From Macrothele yani (taxonomy: Eukaryota > Arthropoda > Arachnida > Araneae > Macrothelidae), in assembly GCA_039090855.1 (NCBI GenBank), contig CM077025.1, positions 94,840,489 to 94,904,488 on the forward strand: a stretch of 64,000 bases of DNA, given 5' to 3'. The notes under the pieces are model-generated. The model was not told the origin of the DNA. It saw only the letters and a list, made by a program, of their open reading frames with translations, and ran no database searches. Positions 54,780 through 64,000 of this stretch are shown piece after piece (position 1 is the first letter of the stretch; each line of letters starts with the position of its first letter). Position numbers and translations under genes: made by a program.

Positions 54780-55770
54780 TTGCAGAAGTTGAAATTCTGT
54801 CGTGTTCTAAAAACAGAGCGGATTTGACTTACTCAATACGTAAAGGTATAATAAGTAGCAAAGACATCGGCAGTGGTATACGTATATTAACTTTGACAGT
54901 GCTCCATTCTTTTCCTAATTTGATAATTTTTTTTTTTTGCTTTTCTCAGTGTAAATGATACAAGTAAAACAAAACAAATGCGTCCCATAATAAGATACTT
55001 TATTTTTATCAGTACATAATATTTTTTTCTGCAAGCCGTAATTTTATTCTCCTCAGCACTTCTTCAACCACTTGATTCTTCCTAGAACAGCGTATAAAAA
55101 TTTTAACGACCTATTTTGAACTTTATTACTTTGTTCATTGCACCGCTTGCATCTTCTTTGTGAGAGCCATCTCTTTGGCGATAAACCAAAACTGGTCCAA
55201 AGCTACTTAAAAACCAACGTTTTGACTTCTATACGAATTCTTCTGTCAAAATAACATTTACCCAATGAGATAAAACCTTAAAAGTTCACATTGTAGAAAA
55301 AAAAATCAACTTTAATAGCACTTATTTTATGTTTTTGGCTTTTATGTTCGCTTATAATATATCAATTTTCATTATGTTATCTGCAAAGTAACTGCCTTTG
55401 TGTTCAGGAGGTGCCCACTATTCTTTCACAGATAAGAAGTCTTTGGAGACTACGCATGCGCATAAAAGTTACAATTGTAATGCAGGGATGAATGTAAACT
55501 CTGTTCTCCCTGTTTTGGATATTACACATTGCATAGATCTACATGATGATTCAAAAATATGAAGACGATAAAATCACTGGTTCGATGGTAATTTGTCAGA
55601 GTACTTTTCTGAAAATTCACACGAGTATGCAGTTTGGTGCGAGAATAAATTTCTGACATTTACTGTCGCCTAAATATTTCATATGGCCTTTGATTTCGGT
55701 AATAACCTAATAAGCAGCCATTGTCAGAGCCACACAAATTTAATTTCAGCATTTCTTGTCGCGGTTAGTG
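54780..55770. other. AT-rich stretch, nothing recognised
   Basis: T-runs and low GC, no open frame above 70 codons, no repeat landmark. Confidence 0.45.
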
Positions 55771-55775
55771 AAATA

Positions 55776-57196
55776 CACTCATTGTGATAAAAATCTGTGC
55801 ACCAAGAACGAAGCTTCGGATTGAAATGAGATATTAGTAGTGAGATGGTATATACCAAGGGCAGAAGTGATTACAGTATAACAGCAGCAGGACGATTTCC
55901 AGCGGACATGCGGTACACATTCCGGTCAGCGTTAGTACCGCGACGGAGAGCCTCGTGCACTGATACATGCTGTGATACGGTTCAGCATTGAGTCAAAGAG
56001 ACGCCGTATGTTATCCTGGGACAAATCGTCCCACACTTCTTGCAACTGACGCTCTATATCACGAACACTGGGACACGGAGAAAGCTGGCGTCCCATCTGG
56101 TCCCACACGTGTTCGATAGGCGAAAGATCAGGCGATCTGGAAGGCCACGGAAGCATCCAAGCAAGACGTAGACAGTCCTGGGAAATCCGCGCCGTATGTT
56201 GACGGGGGTTACCTTGTTGGCAAATGGCTCCATACCGTCCCGCCAGGAAAAGACATGGGGCCGCAAGATCCCCTGTACAAAGCGCTAGGCTGTCAACGTC
56301 TCTCGAATCACTGCGCGGGAAGTCTGGCTGTCATAAGCGATGGCTTTCCGGACCATCACGCCTACAGTTCGGGACTAGTGCCGCTGTACAGTGAGGTTGG
56401 GATTGTAGCGCTCACTTGCGGTGCTCCACACTCTGACACGGTTGTCGTCCGTTCCCATACAGAAGTGGGATTCGTCGCTGAACACTATACGTCGCCAGTC
56501 CGTAGCATTCCACGTTTCTCGCTGCTTGCACCACTGTAATCGACGTGGACGATGGTCAGGTGTTAATGGTAGAAGACGTAAAGGCCGTTGAGGGTGCAGA
56601 TTCGTCTCTTCCAGGCGTCTGAAAATGGTTCTGGCGGACACAGGTATCCCTTGTACAGCCGCCACATGTCTCTGGATATTGGACAAAGACATCGTTGCAT
56701 CTGTGCGTGCCGCTCTCACGATCTCATGGTCCTCTCTGCTGGTGGTGTGTCTGGGTTGTCCAGAGCCAGTCCGCAGTTATTGGGTGCCTTACCGTGTCCA
56801 TTGCTCCCAACACGATCCCACCGCACTGTTGGACCGGACCAAATGACGGCCGATTCGGTGCGCAGGCCACCCTGCCTCTCTTATCCCGACGATACGGCCT
56901 GGTTCAAACTCCGTAAGTTGTCCGTGCGCCCATCTACGGCGGCTCCTCGGCATGTCTATCGCTCAGGGATCGCACCTGACTCTTACCGTGCACTTCGGCA
57001 TGAATGTGGAGTCCCATGCGCGGCGCGTTGTAAACCTTAAGGATTGCGATTGCAGCGCCGTGCTTGGCCGCGCGGGCATACTGAATCACACGGAGCTTTA
57101 ATCATCTGCATGTCTGTCCTCCCCGTAGCTATTCGCCGAGTTTCGCGTTCAACGCACAGTTTTTTCTTGGTGCGCGGATTTTAATAACAATGAGTG
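55776..57196 (-). mobile_element. Tc1-like element, family of 12,379-13,807, opposite strand
   Basis: The ends CACTCATTGTGATAAAAATC and, reversed from the right, CACTCATTGTTATTAAAATCC match. TA lies at 55,774-55,775 and 57,197-57,198. The minus-strand transposase has LSNIQRHVAAVQGIPVSART, IVFSDESHFCMGT (first Asp; 56,375-56,719), a degraded second motif reading QQGNPRQHTA (Asp replaced by Gly, about 56,210) and SPDLSPIEHVWDQMG (Glu; 55,932-56,156). It is dead by frameshifts and by loss of the second Asp. Confidence 0.9.
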
Positions 57197-57254
57197 TATA
57201 CTACATGGTTGTCCGAATATCTTGTTACACTTCTTTGGTTAGTACAGTGTAATT

Positions 57255-58270
57255 AATTACATTTGTTCTCTACTTTCACATGGCTGACATAAGCAACTAT
57301 ACCGTAGAAGAACGGTTAGCAGCAAGTGTATGGACACATGAACGCCCACAGACTGATAAAAGAATGAGGGAAGTGCAACATGACTTTACAGCAAAATTTT
57401 ACAAAGAAGCCCCACCGAAACAGACATTGTTGTGACGGGCAAAATAAGTTGTTCATAACTGGATCAATTCTGGATAAGGAGAGGCCTGGAAGACCAAAAT
57501 CGAGGCAAGAAAAGTTTGCAGCCGTGGCGGCATCAGTGCTGAGATCTTCCAAAAAGACTCTGAGGAAATGATCGGCGGCGTTTGGAATCCCCAAGACCAC
57601 CATGCTGACTCACATTAAATTAGATCTGTAATTGAAGTCCTATCGTCCTGCGTTTACCAACAAGCTTACTGATGCTGATTTGGAGAAACGGGGTGACGCA
57701 TGTGCAAGATTGTTGAGGACGTTTGTGACGCTCCGTCAAAGTGGAGCTGTATTTTTCAATGATGAATGTGCCATCTACCAAAGTAGCCATGCTTGAAATG
57801 CGGAGCAAAGGAAACCCACATTACTATGAGGCGTTGGAGCATAATCCTGCGCATGTGATGATTTGGGCTGCAGTGTCCAGTAAGCACTTGATAGGCCCCT
57901 ATTTTTTCGACGGCTCAATCGATCGGCATTCCTAACTAGCCATGCTGAGGAACTGGTTTGTTCCCGAGTAGCAAAGACGTGGTCTTCTAGAAGAAAGCTC
58001 GTTCCAACGAGACGGCGCTCCAGCTCACTCTGAAATCTGTTCGGGAGTATTCGGATGAAATGTTTCCTGATAGGTGGATTGAGAGACTATCTGCTCATCT
58101 GTCTGGGACTCTCGAATAGCCTCAACGGAGTCCAGATCTTCCCTCTTGTGACAATTCCTGATGGGGTATTATTAAGGACTGTGTGTCCAAGACAAGGCAC
58201 CACACAACTGCTCAGTTGCAAGACGCTGCTCGTTTTGCATTTACTAAAATTCATAAGGCTTGTCACCATA
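57255..58270 (+). pseudogene. Tc1/mariner superfamily transposase relic (third residue Asp)
   Basis: The start MADISNYTVEERLAASVW-like (from about 57,280) with KRMREVQHDFTAKF is an N-terminal HTH segment. Later, in changing frames, are VFNDECAIYQSS-type coding near 57,760 (first Asp), FQRDGAPAHSEICS near 58,015 (second Asp) and RSPDLPSCDNS then WGIIKDC near 58,130 (third Asp). It ends AARFAFTKIH near 58,255. Many stops are present. No inverted repeats were identified, and it ends about 45 bp before the next element. Confidence 0.72.
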
Positions 58271-58300
58271 AAACCTCGCACAGGACATGGAGACGAAATA

Positions 58301-59404
58301 CACCACTGCTTGTGAAAATTACAACACCAAGAAGGAGCCATGCGATTCAAATGAAATTTACACCACACATTGCGGTTATGACTGTACATAAATGATTTAA
58401 ATTTCCGAACAATACAACAATTTTTACCCTCAAACTCCAGTATCTTGTAAATCCTCCGCGAGATACAATAAGAGCGTCTGGACGGCGTGGCATTGAATCC
58501 AAAAGGCGTTGGATGGTGTCCTGGGTAATTTCTTACCAGGTGGCATGAATGCCAGTCCACAGATCATTGGCGCTGACCGCTGGAGGACTTTGAAGGGCCA
58601 GTTGCCGAGTGACCCTATCCCTGACATGTTGAATCGGCGACATGTCTGGCGAACGTGCAGGCCAGGAAACAAGCGATATCTGCTGTGCTGCAAAAAGGGC
58701 TTGAACATTCCTGGCAACATGTGGTGAGTCATTGTCGTGCTGGAATAAAGCACCAGGAGTGCTCTGAATGAAAGGCATAACTTCTGCCTGCCCAACTTCG
58801 CTGTTGAGATTGCTCTCAAGTCGTAGCAGCCGAGATCGCGAATGGTACCCAATGGCACCCCACACCAACGCTCTTGGAGTTCGGCCCGTATACCGTCTAA
58901 TGCGTATGCGGCCATCATAGTAGTTCAAGTTGAATCCGGACTCCTTCGAAAACACGACATGTTGCCAAACATCACGCCACTGTCTGTATTGAAAACCACA
59001 TTCCAGACTGAGGCGTATATGCTTCAGGGTCAAAGGAATCCGCCGCAAAGGGATGCGTACAACCAGTACTCTATGCAGCCGACGGCGTCGAACTGTGGAG
59101 GCAGAGAGTGCTACGCCTCTTGCAGTGCTCCACTGTTGTGCTGACACTTGAGAAGATGCGGAACGGTTCGTCACTGCCATGCGGATGAGCTGTCGGTCAT
59201 CCCGCGGTGTCGTCACATTTCTCGGTTCACTGCCAGATTATCGGCAGCTTTTCCCATTTTAACTCCGAACAGTCTACTAACAGAAAGCCAGTCCTCGGGT
59301 TGTATATATAGTGCTCTGTGAACTTCATCAGAGCCACCGTTCGGTCTCCAAGCGCGCTCATTTCTCTAGGCTGGGGGTGGTCATAATCTAATGGCTAATC
59401 GGTG
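58301..59404 (-). mobile_element. Chimeric Tc1-like element with mismatched ends
   Basis: The left end is CACCACTGCTTGTGAAAATTAC (TA at 58,299-58,300). The right end, reversed, is CACCGATTAGCCATTAGATT with GACCACCCCCAGCC (TA at 59,405-59,406). That right end matches the end of the 53,588 element, not the left end here. The right 190 bp also encode MGKAADNLAVNREM, an N-terminus of that second family, then stop. Confidence 0.75.
58533..59216 (-). pseudogene. Tc1-like transposase, open but catalytically altered
   Basis: A 227-codon uninterrupted frame carries TTPRDDRQLIRMAVTNRSAS, the linker and VVFSKESGFNLNYYDG, where the first catalytic Asp is Lys. ALVWGAIGYHSRSRLL follows, then FQHDNDSPHVARN (second Asp kept) and SPDMSPIQHVRD, where the catalytic Glu is Gln. 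Spacing of 34 residues fits DD34E. The N-terminal HTH is missing at the chimeric junction near 59,220. The long open frame with a dead triad could be chance or a domesticated derivative; I favour chance. Confidence 0.85.
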
Positions 59405-59419
59405 TATGTGCATTTACTA

Positions 59420-60822
59420 CGCTGCTGGCCACCCAAAATGCAATACCAAGATGGACACGAGATAGCAAAGCCAGATTTACTGGACAAATAACAACAGATA
59501 CAAAGATGAAACGATTGAGCTGACAGGCCCGTGCGACTTGCGGAACACGCAGACATCAATAATTCGTGTGACCCCCATGGTTGGCAATAACGGCTGCTAC
59601 ACGCCGCGGCATCGAACGAAAGAGGCTTTAGATGTGGGCTTGGGGTATGTCGGTCCAGGTTGCTTCCACACGTTACCACAGTTCATCAGGCGTAGCCGCG
59701 GGTGGTGCCTGCCGGGCCACTCGGTTGCCGATCAGCGACCAGACGTGTTCGATGGGCGACATATCGGGAAAACACGCGGGCCACGGCAGCAGTGACACCT
59801 GGTGGGCCGTGAAGAATTGTTGCACGATGCATGCCACATGAGGGCGCGCATTGTCCTGTTGAAACGTGGCTGCTGGCATATCCTGCAGGTAAGGGAGGAC
59901 TGCAGGCTCCAAAACGTCGGTGATGGTGCGGTGGCTGTTGAGTGTACCGGCGATGTGTACCAAAGGGGTGCGGGTGTCATATCCAATTGCGCCCCAAACC
60001 ATAACGCCAGGCGACGGACCGGTATGGCGATGCATAATGCAAGCGTCATACAGTCTCTCGCCGCGGTGCCGCCACACGCGGATCTGACCATCATGGTGTT
60101 GCAGGCAGAAGCGGGATTCGTTGGAGAAGACAATGTCGTGTCATTCCGTAGTCCAGGTGCGGCGTTCAACGGCCCACTGCCGCCGCAGTCACCGGTGGTG
60201 TAACGTCAATGGTAATCGAAGCAACGTTCGAACAAATCCCCGCTGCTGCAGACAACATCGCACGGTACGTGCTGACACAGGTTGTTGCGCAACACACCCT
60301 AATTCCTGCTCTAACGTTCGTGATGTGGCGGTGCGAGCCGTCAATGCCCGCCGCACAACATGCCGGTCCTCTCGTTCGGTGGTGTGCCGCGGTTGCGGCA
60401 AACGCTCACGTCGGTCCGTCTGTCCCTCCTGCACCCACCGAATCCATACTCGCCTCACTGTGGCTAAATGTCGTCCCACACGGGCGCCGATGTCTCGGTA
60501 CGATAAACCACTGTCGCGATAAGCCACTATTCGTCCTCTGTCGAACTCCGAAACGTTCTGGAATGACTTCCGTATTCTGCGACGAGCCATCAGGAAGCTT
60601 CCCACGCACATGTCCGGCTGCACAACACACTTCCACTACTTACACTTCGCCTTCTATGCACTCTTCTTATAGTGCTTCTCGGTGGCGTGCCAGGCGCACA
60701 TGATTTGCATATGCCCTGCAAAGCTAATCGTTTGCATGTCGTCTTGCGGGCGACGCATGCTGCGAATTTTAGGCCAATCGGATGCTTCCTTCTCGGTATT
60801 GCATTTTGGTTGGCCAGCAGTG
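59420..60822 (-). mobile_element. Tc1-like element (DD34E)
   Basis: The ends CGCTGCTGGCCACCCAAAATG and, reversed from the right, CACTGCTGGCCAACCAAAATG match on through CAATACC. TA lies at 59,418-59,419 and 60,823-60,824. It starts 14 bp after the preceding element. Confidence 0.93.
59673..60590 (-). pseudogene. Tc1-like transposase, first catalytic Asp changed to Asn
   Basis: The ATG at 60,590 opens MARRRIRKSFQNVSEFDRGR with the HTH LSYRDIGARVGRHLATVRRV and a second DNA-binding segment up to a stop near 60,189. The same phase continues through a second stop into IVFSNESRFCLQHHDGQI, where the first catalytic Asp is Asn. The frame MWRHRGERLYDACIMHRHTG (59,673-60,077) then gives VMVWGAIGYDTRTPLVHIAG, FQQDNARPHVA and DMSPIEHVWSLIG, with second Asp and Glu intact and 34 residues apart. 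The usual C-terminus follows to about 59,673. Only two stops separate it from an open gene. Confidence 0.88.
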
Positions 60823-60829
60823 TATTATA

Positions 60830-62740
60830 TTCGAGGCAGACATTTATGCAAACTGAGGCCACCCAACATCAGCAACCAGTCTCCCTCCATGTATATATCT
60901 TTACGTAACCAGTGGCCCACTGTCTTTCTATAATTATTTTTATTCTGGCCTTTTTCCGATCATTTCAAGAGGGGTTTTTTTCTCACATTTTTCTGATCAT
61001 AATTGATTTCAGGAAATTCTATCCAATTTTCTACTAAATTTTCTGTATAGCTGGTATTTATTTGAGAGATTCTAAGTTTGTACTGATTGGTTCACAGAGA
61101 TATTTCTAAAATTCAAATTCTGTATTTCATTTTCTCCTGGAATAGTGGAAATTTGTACTAATGTTTATTCATCCAAGAAAGTACATAAAATATTTAATAA
61201 AATAATGAAATTTAAACAGTTCCTTTTTTATATTGTTTTTCAGTATTTAATATTTATGAGGCATCTTCTTTCACAAACTGCATCGGAGAGTTAATGTAAG
61301 TGTTTTATGTTAGTGTATCCTGCTGCTATATTAAGTGGGCAATTGTTATGATTCTCCCTTCCTTCTTCTGTTTCCACTTTAGCGGCCATTGTGAATATCC
61401 AGTTGTATCCAGCAGTTAATCTGGCAGGTACAGAAGCGCATAAAGTCTTTGATTACCATCACTTCGATGAATAAAAAATAAAATAATGTGCTTTTAGAGA
61501 ATGTAACATTATTTTTCTGCAGTTTTTACTTTTCATGTATGTTTTAGTATGGAATATGTCAGTGATAATTATTTTACCGTAATAAATGTAAATCAGAATT
61601 TCAAAATGTTTTTTTTTTTTTAGGTTTTATCAGTTGTGATAGTTGTATTGAATTTATCAGCGCAATTTGAAATATTTTAGTTTATTTAATTGCATGTGTG
61701 CAGTTTTGCCTTTCAGTAGTGTTAAAAGGTAAACTTTAATTCTGCAAAATATCATCAACTAAGTTTTTTTGCAGGTTCTAGAGCTGCCCGGATATCACAA
61801 TACAATGAGAGTTTAATATAAAACTGGAAAACAAATGTGTGTCAGTGATTCGAAATTTATTTTATTTATAATATCACTGCTTTCACACCACTGGACTAAG
61901 ATAGTAGTGATAAGGTACTTTATTTTTCATGAATGAACTGTATATATATTACCTGAGTTATAAACTTAACTGAGAAACTTCCATTTTAAAGCACTGCATT
62001 AATACAAGCACCTGTATATAGCATTAACACTGTTATTATTGTAGTACCATTGAAGTATATCATATTTAGGTATGTTTCTTAACGTTTAACAATATACTTC
62101 CCGTCCTTTCATTTTTAGACTCAGAAGCAAAAGAATAAAGATGGAGGAAGGGAGGCTTACAAACTGCATGAACGAAAACCATTACTTTTCGCCTTTCTTT
62201 CAGTACTTTAAAGAGCTTGAAAGTACAGTGAAACCTGTACATCAATTTAGTATAAGTGTGTGTGTGTGAATTATGCCTTTTCATATTCAGGTTTTCTTAT
62301 AACCAGCCGATAATTATTTCCAGAAGTGTATTTTTTTTATACCAGAAAAATGGATGGTAAGTAGTCAAGGAATTGTTATAAACATAATATTGCTATGGCA
62401 TGGTTTTACCATATTTGCTATCGCAGTGTGCTACTTAGAAATATATCACATCCACGTGCATCATTACAAAAAATTGCTACATCCGTATGCACAAGAATGT
62501 GTAACATTTCTTGCTATACCTACATAGAAGTAAAAATTTATGTTAACTCTACATAGCAAATTTCCGACTCAACTGTTTTTATACCCTCATACATTGTCAT
62601 TCATACACTGCAACAAATACAGTCTGGGACAATAGACTGCACTGCGACACTTCCAAGTAAAAATGTACAGCTACAAACATAAAAAATGTAGTATTCAAAG
62701 CTGCAGAGAACACTACACACGTACTATTCTTGCATTAAAA
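60830..62740. other. AT-rich stretch, nothing recognised
   Basis: A 1.9-kb block of low GC has T-runs (for example 61,610-61,621) and TATA-like tracts but no coding frame above 75 codons with any motif, no SINE and no element ends. It is the longest apparently non-mobile stretch in the window. Confidence 0.5.
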
Positions 62741-62744
62741 AAGT

Positions 62745-63150
62745 TGGCTTATGGTTATAAGAGTGATGGCTGAATGTTGTGCAATACATTCGCACAATGT
62801 CATGAAACTGATGGCTCAACGTTGTAACAGTGGCTCCATGTTGTGGGAGTGATGGCTTAACGATGTAAAAGATGTTGGTACAATGTTGTCCAAATGATGG
62901 TTTAACGCTGTCTTCTACAACGGCTCAATATCATAAAGACGTCGGCTCGTCGTTCCAACATTGGCACAATGTCATATGAGCGATGGCATAATGTTGTAAA
63001 TGATGTTGGCACAAGGTTATTCAAACGATGGTTTAACGTTCCGTGCTGTGTTGGTGAAATGTTATTCCAGCAATGGATCAGTGTTGAAGGATTGATGGAT
63101 TTATGTTGTATGAAACATTGGTTTAATGCTGGCACAATGTTATATAAACA
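62745..63150. repeat. Degenerate minisatellite, about 25-30 bp unit
   Basis: About 15 imperfect units of the form GATGGCT-AA-GTTGTAAAAG repeat, for instance GATGGCTCAACGTTGTAACA, GATGGCTTAACGATGTAAAA, GATGGTTTAACGCTGTC, GATGGCATAATGTTGTAAAT and GATGGATTTATGTTGTATGA, alternating with GTTGGCACAATGTTAT-type units. It sits in otherwise unannotated DNA. Confidence 0.8.
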
Positions 63151-63423
63151 TTCATCCTTGCTGGTTAGTACACTGGGCCTACCGGAGGCTGGTAAGTGGC
63201 CAGCGAGACATATGGAGGGATACCCATCGTAGTTAGCGTACGTTTCGCCAACGTTTTATGTTTTACGTAGGGAAAATGTAACTGTGCTACCTGGGATGGG
63301 AAAATAATTTTTTGGGAGCATTTGTGAACTTTGTATTTTGAAAAAAGCCGGGGTGCTGTTTTTAATGTATTTATAGTCGTGTTTCAAAACAATTTTATTA
63401 CATAAGGGTTTTGGCAGAAAGGT

Positions 63424-63481
63424 ATTATTAATTATTTGTCTGTTTATTATTAATTATTTATCTGTTTATTAATTATTTGTC
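63424..63481. repeat. Short tandem repeat
   Basis: TATTAATTATTTGTCTGTTTAT repeats about 2.5 times with small changes. Confidence 0.85.
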
Positions 63482-63489
63482 ATTTTGTT

Positions 63490-64000
63490 TCATTTTGTGG
63501 CATTTATATTCCTGTAATTTTTGCAAGAATTATAACGAAAACGTCACCCTTTTGTATCATTGCATTGTTCCATTGCTGCCCGTGTCTAAGTCTTTCTTTA
63601 TATATTTTGATATTTTTCCCTAGGCATATTTTTTCGTGTATTGCTTCCGATGTAATCTAGGCGATGCGCACAGTTTGTTGTCTCATTGGCATTATTTCTT
63701 CTGCGTGAAGTAATTCCTTTGAAATTTTACGATTAAATTTTCTCAGATCCTGAATACGTTTTACTTTCCTTTCGGTTTGGCATCTCCACTGCGTTGATTA
63801 CTTTCCATTCCGAATGTATTCACTTGAAAAATTGTGTGAGGATATTGTGTGTGTGTGTGTCCATTCGCATTTCTCCAACAGAAAAATTTTTTTGGAATTA
63901 CGGAATTTTTTTATTTTTAATTCTGAAAAGATTTTGCTTGCGAAAGTGTTTCTGAGAGCAACCATATTTTATTACCTGTGATATTGACTACGATGTGTAA
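63490..64000. other. AT-rich stretch to window edge
   Basis: It contains a (GT)7 run at 63,847-63,860 and otherwise no recognisable feature. Confidence 0.4.

Overview
This window looks like animal nuclear DNA, most likely from an arthropod. It is AT-rich, has no bacterial-style operons, and is packed with the Tc1/mariner, R1-type LINE, Penelope-like and tRNA-SINE families that are common in arthropod genomes. A chelicerate or crustacean would fit, but the sequence alone does not decide it. I found no convincing host protein-coding gene, no functional tRNA or rRNA gene and no CRISPR array. Nearly every recognisable coding stretch belongs to a decayed mobile element.

Layout. 1-1.4 kb: a MULE transposase remnant merging into an inverted-repeat (foldback) structure. 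1.6-10.5 kb: tRNA-derived SINEs, hAT-like and pogo-like non-autonomous elements, a mariner C-terminus, a Tc1 relic and a transposase-derived pseudogene (7.8-9.6 kb). 11.6-18.6 kb: a truncated RTE-type LINE, Tc1 and mariner elements, and a Penelope-like element split by a Tc1 and ending in a hammerhead-ribozyme-like motif. 19-25 kb: a near-intact DD36E Tc1, tRNA-like repeats and a second Tc1. 25.4-31.3 kb: two DDE elements around a hAT fragment; the second was itself split by a gag-only retroelement that left a 13-bp target duplication. 32.2-35.7 kb: a three-subunit higher-order tandem array. 36.4-39.8 kb: an R1-type LINE and a Tc1. 40.6-46.4 kb: a nearly full-length Tx1-like LINE carrying a SINE at its ORF1 start codon. 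46.4-52 kb: short repeats, a palindromic MITE inside a Helitron-type helicase relic, tandem tRNA-like repeats and a second gag-like relic. 53.6-60.8 kb: five class II elements almost end to end. 60.8-64 kb: AT-rich DNA with one degenerate minisatellite.

The genes do not form a pathway. What the window records is successive nested insertion. The order of events can be read from TA duplications around Tc1/mariner elements and 8-13 bp duplications around SINEs and the gag-only insert. Almost all coding copies carry stops, frameshifts or altered catalytic residues. Only the DD36E element at 19.45-20.64 kb (one premature stop, triad present) and the 24.87 kb SINE look recent. All family calls come from motif recognition by eye; no search or alignment was run.
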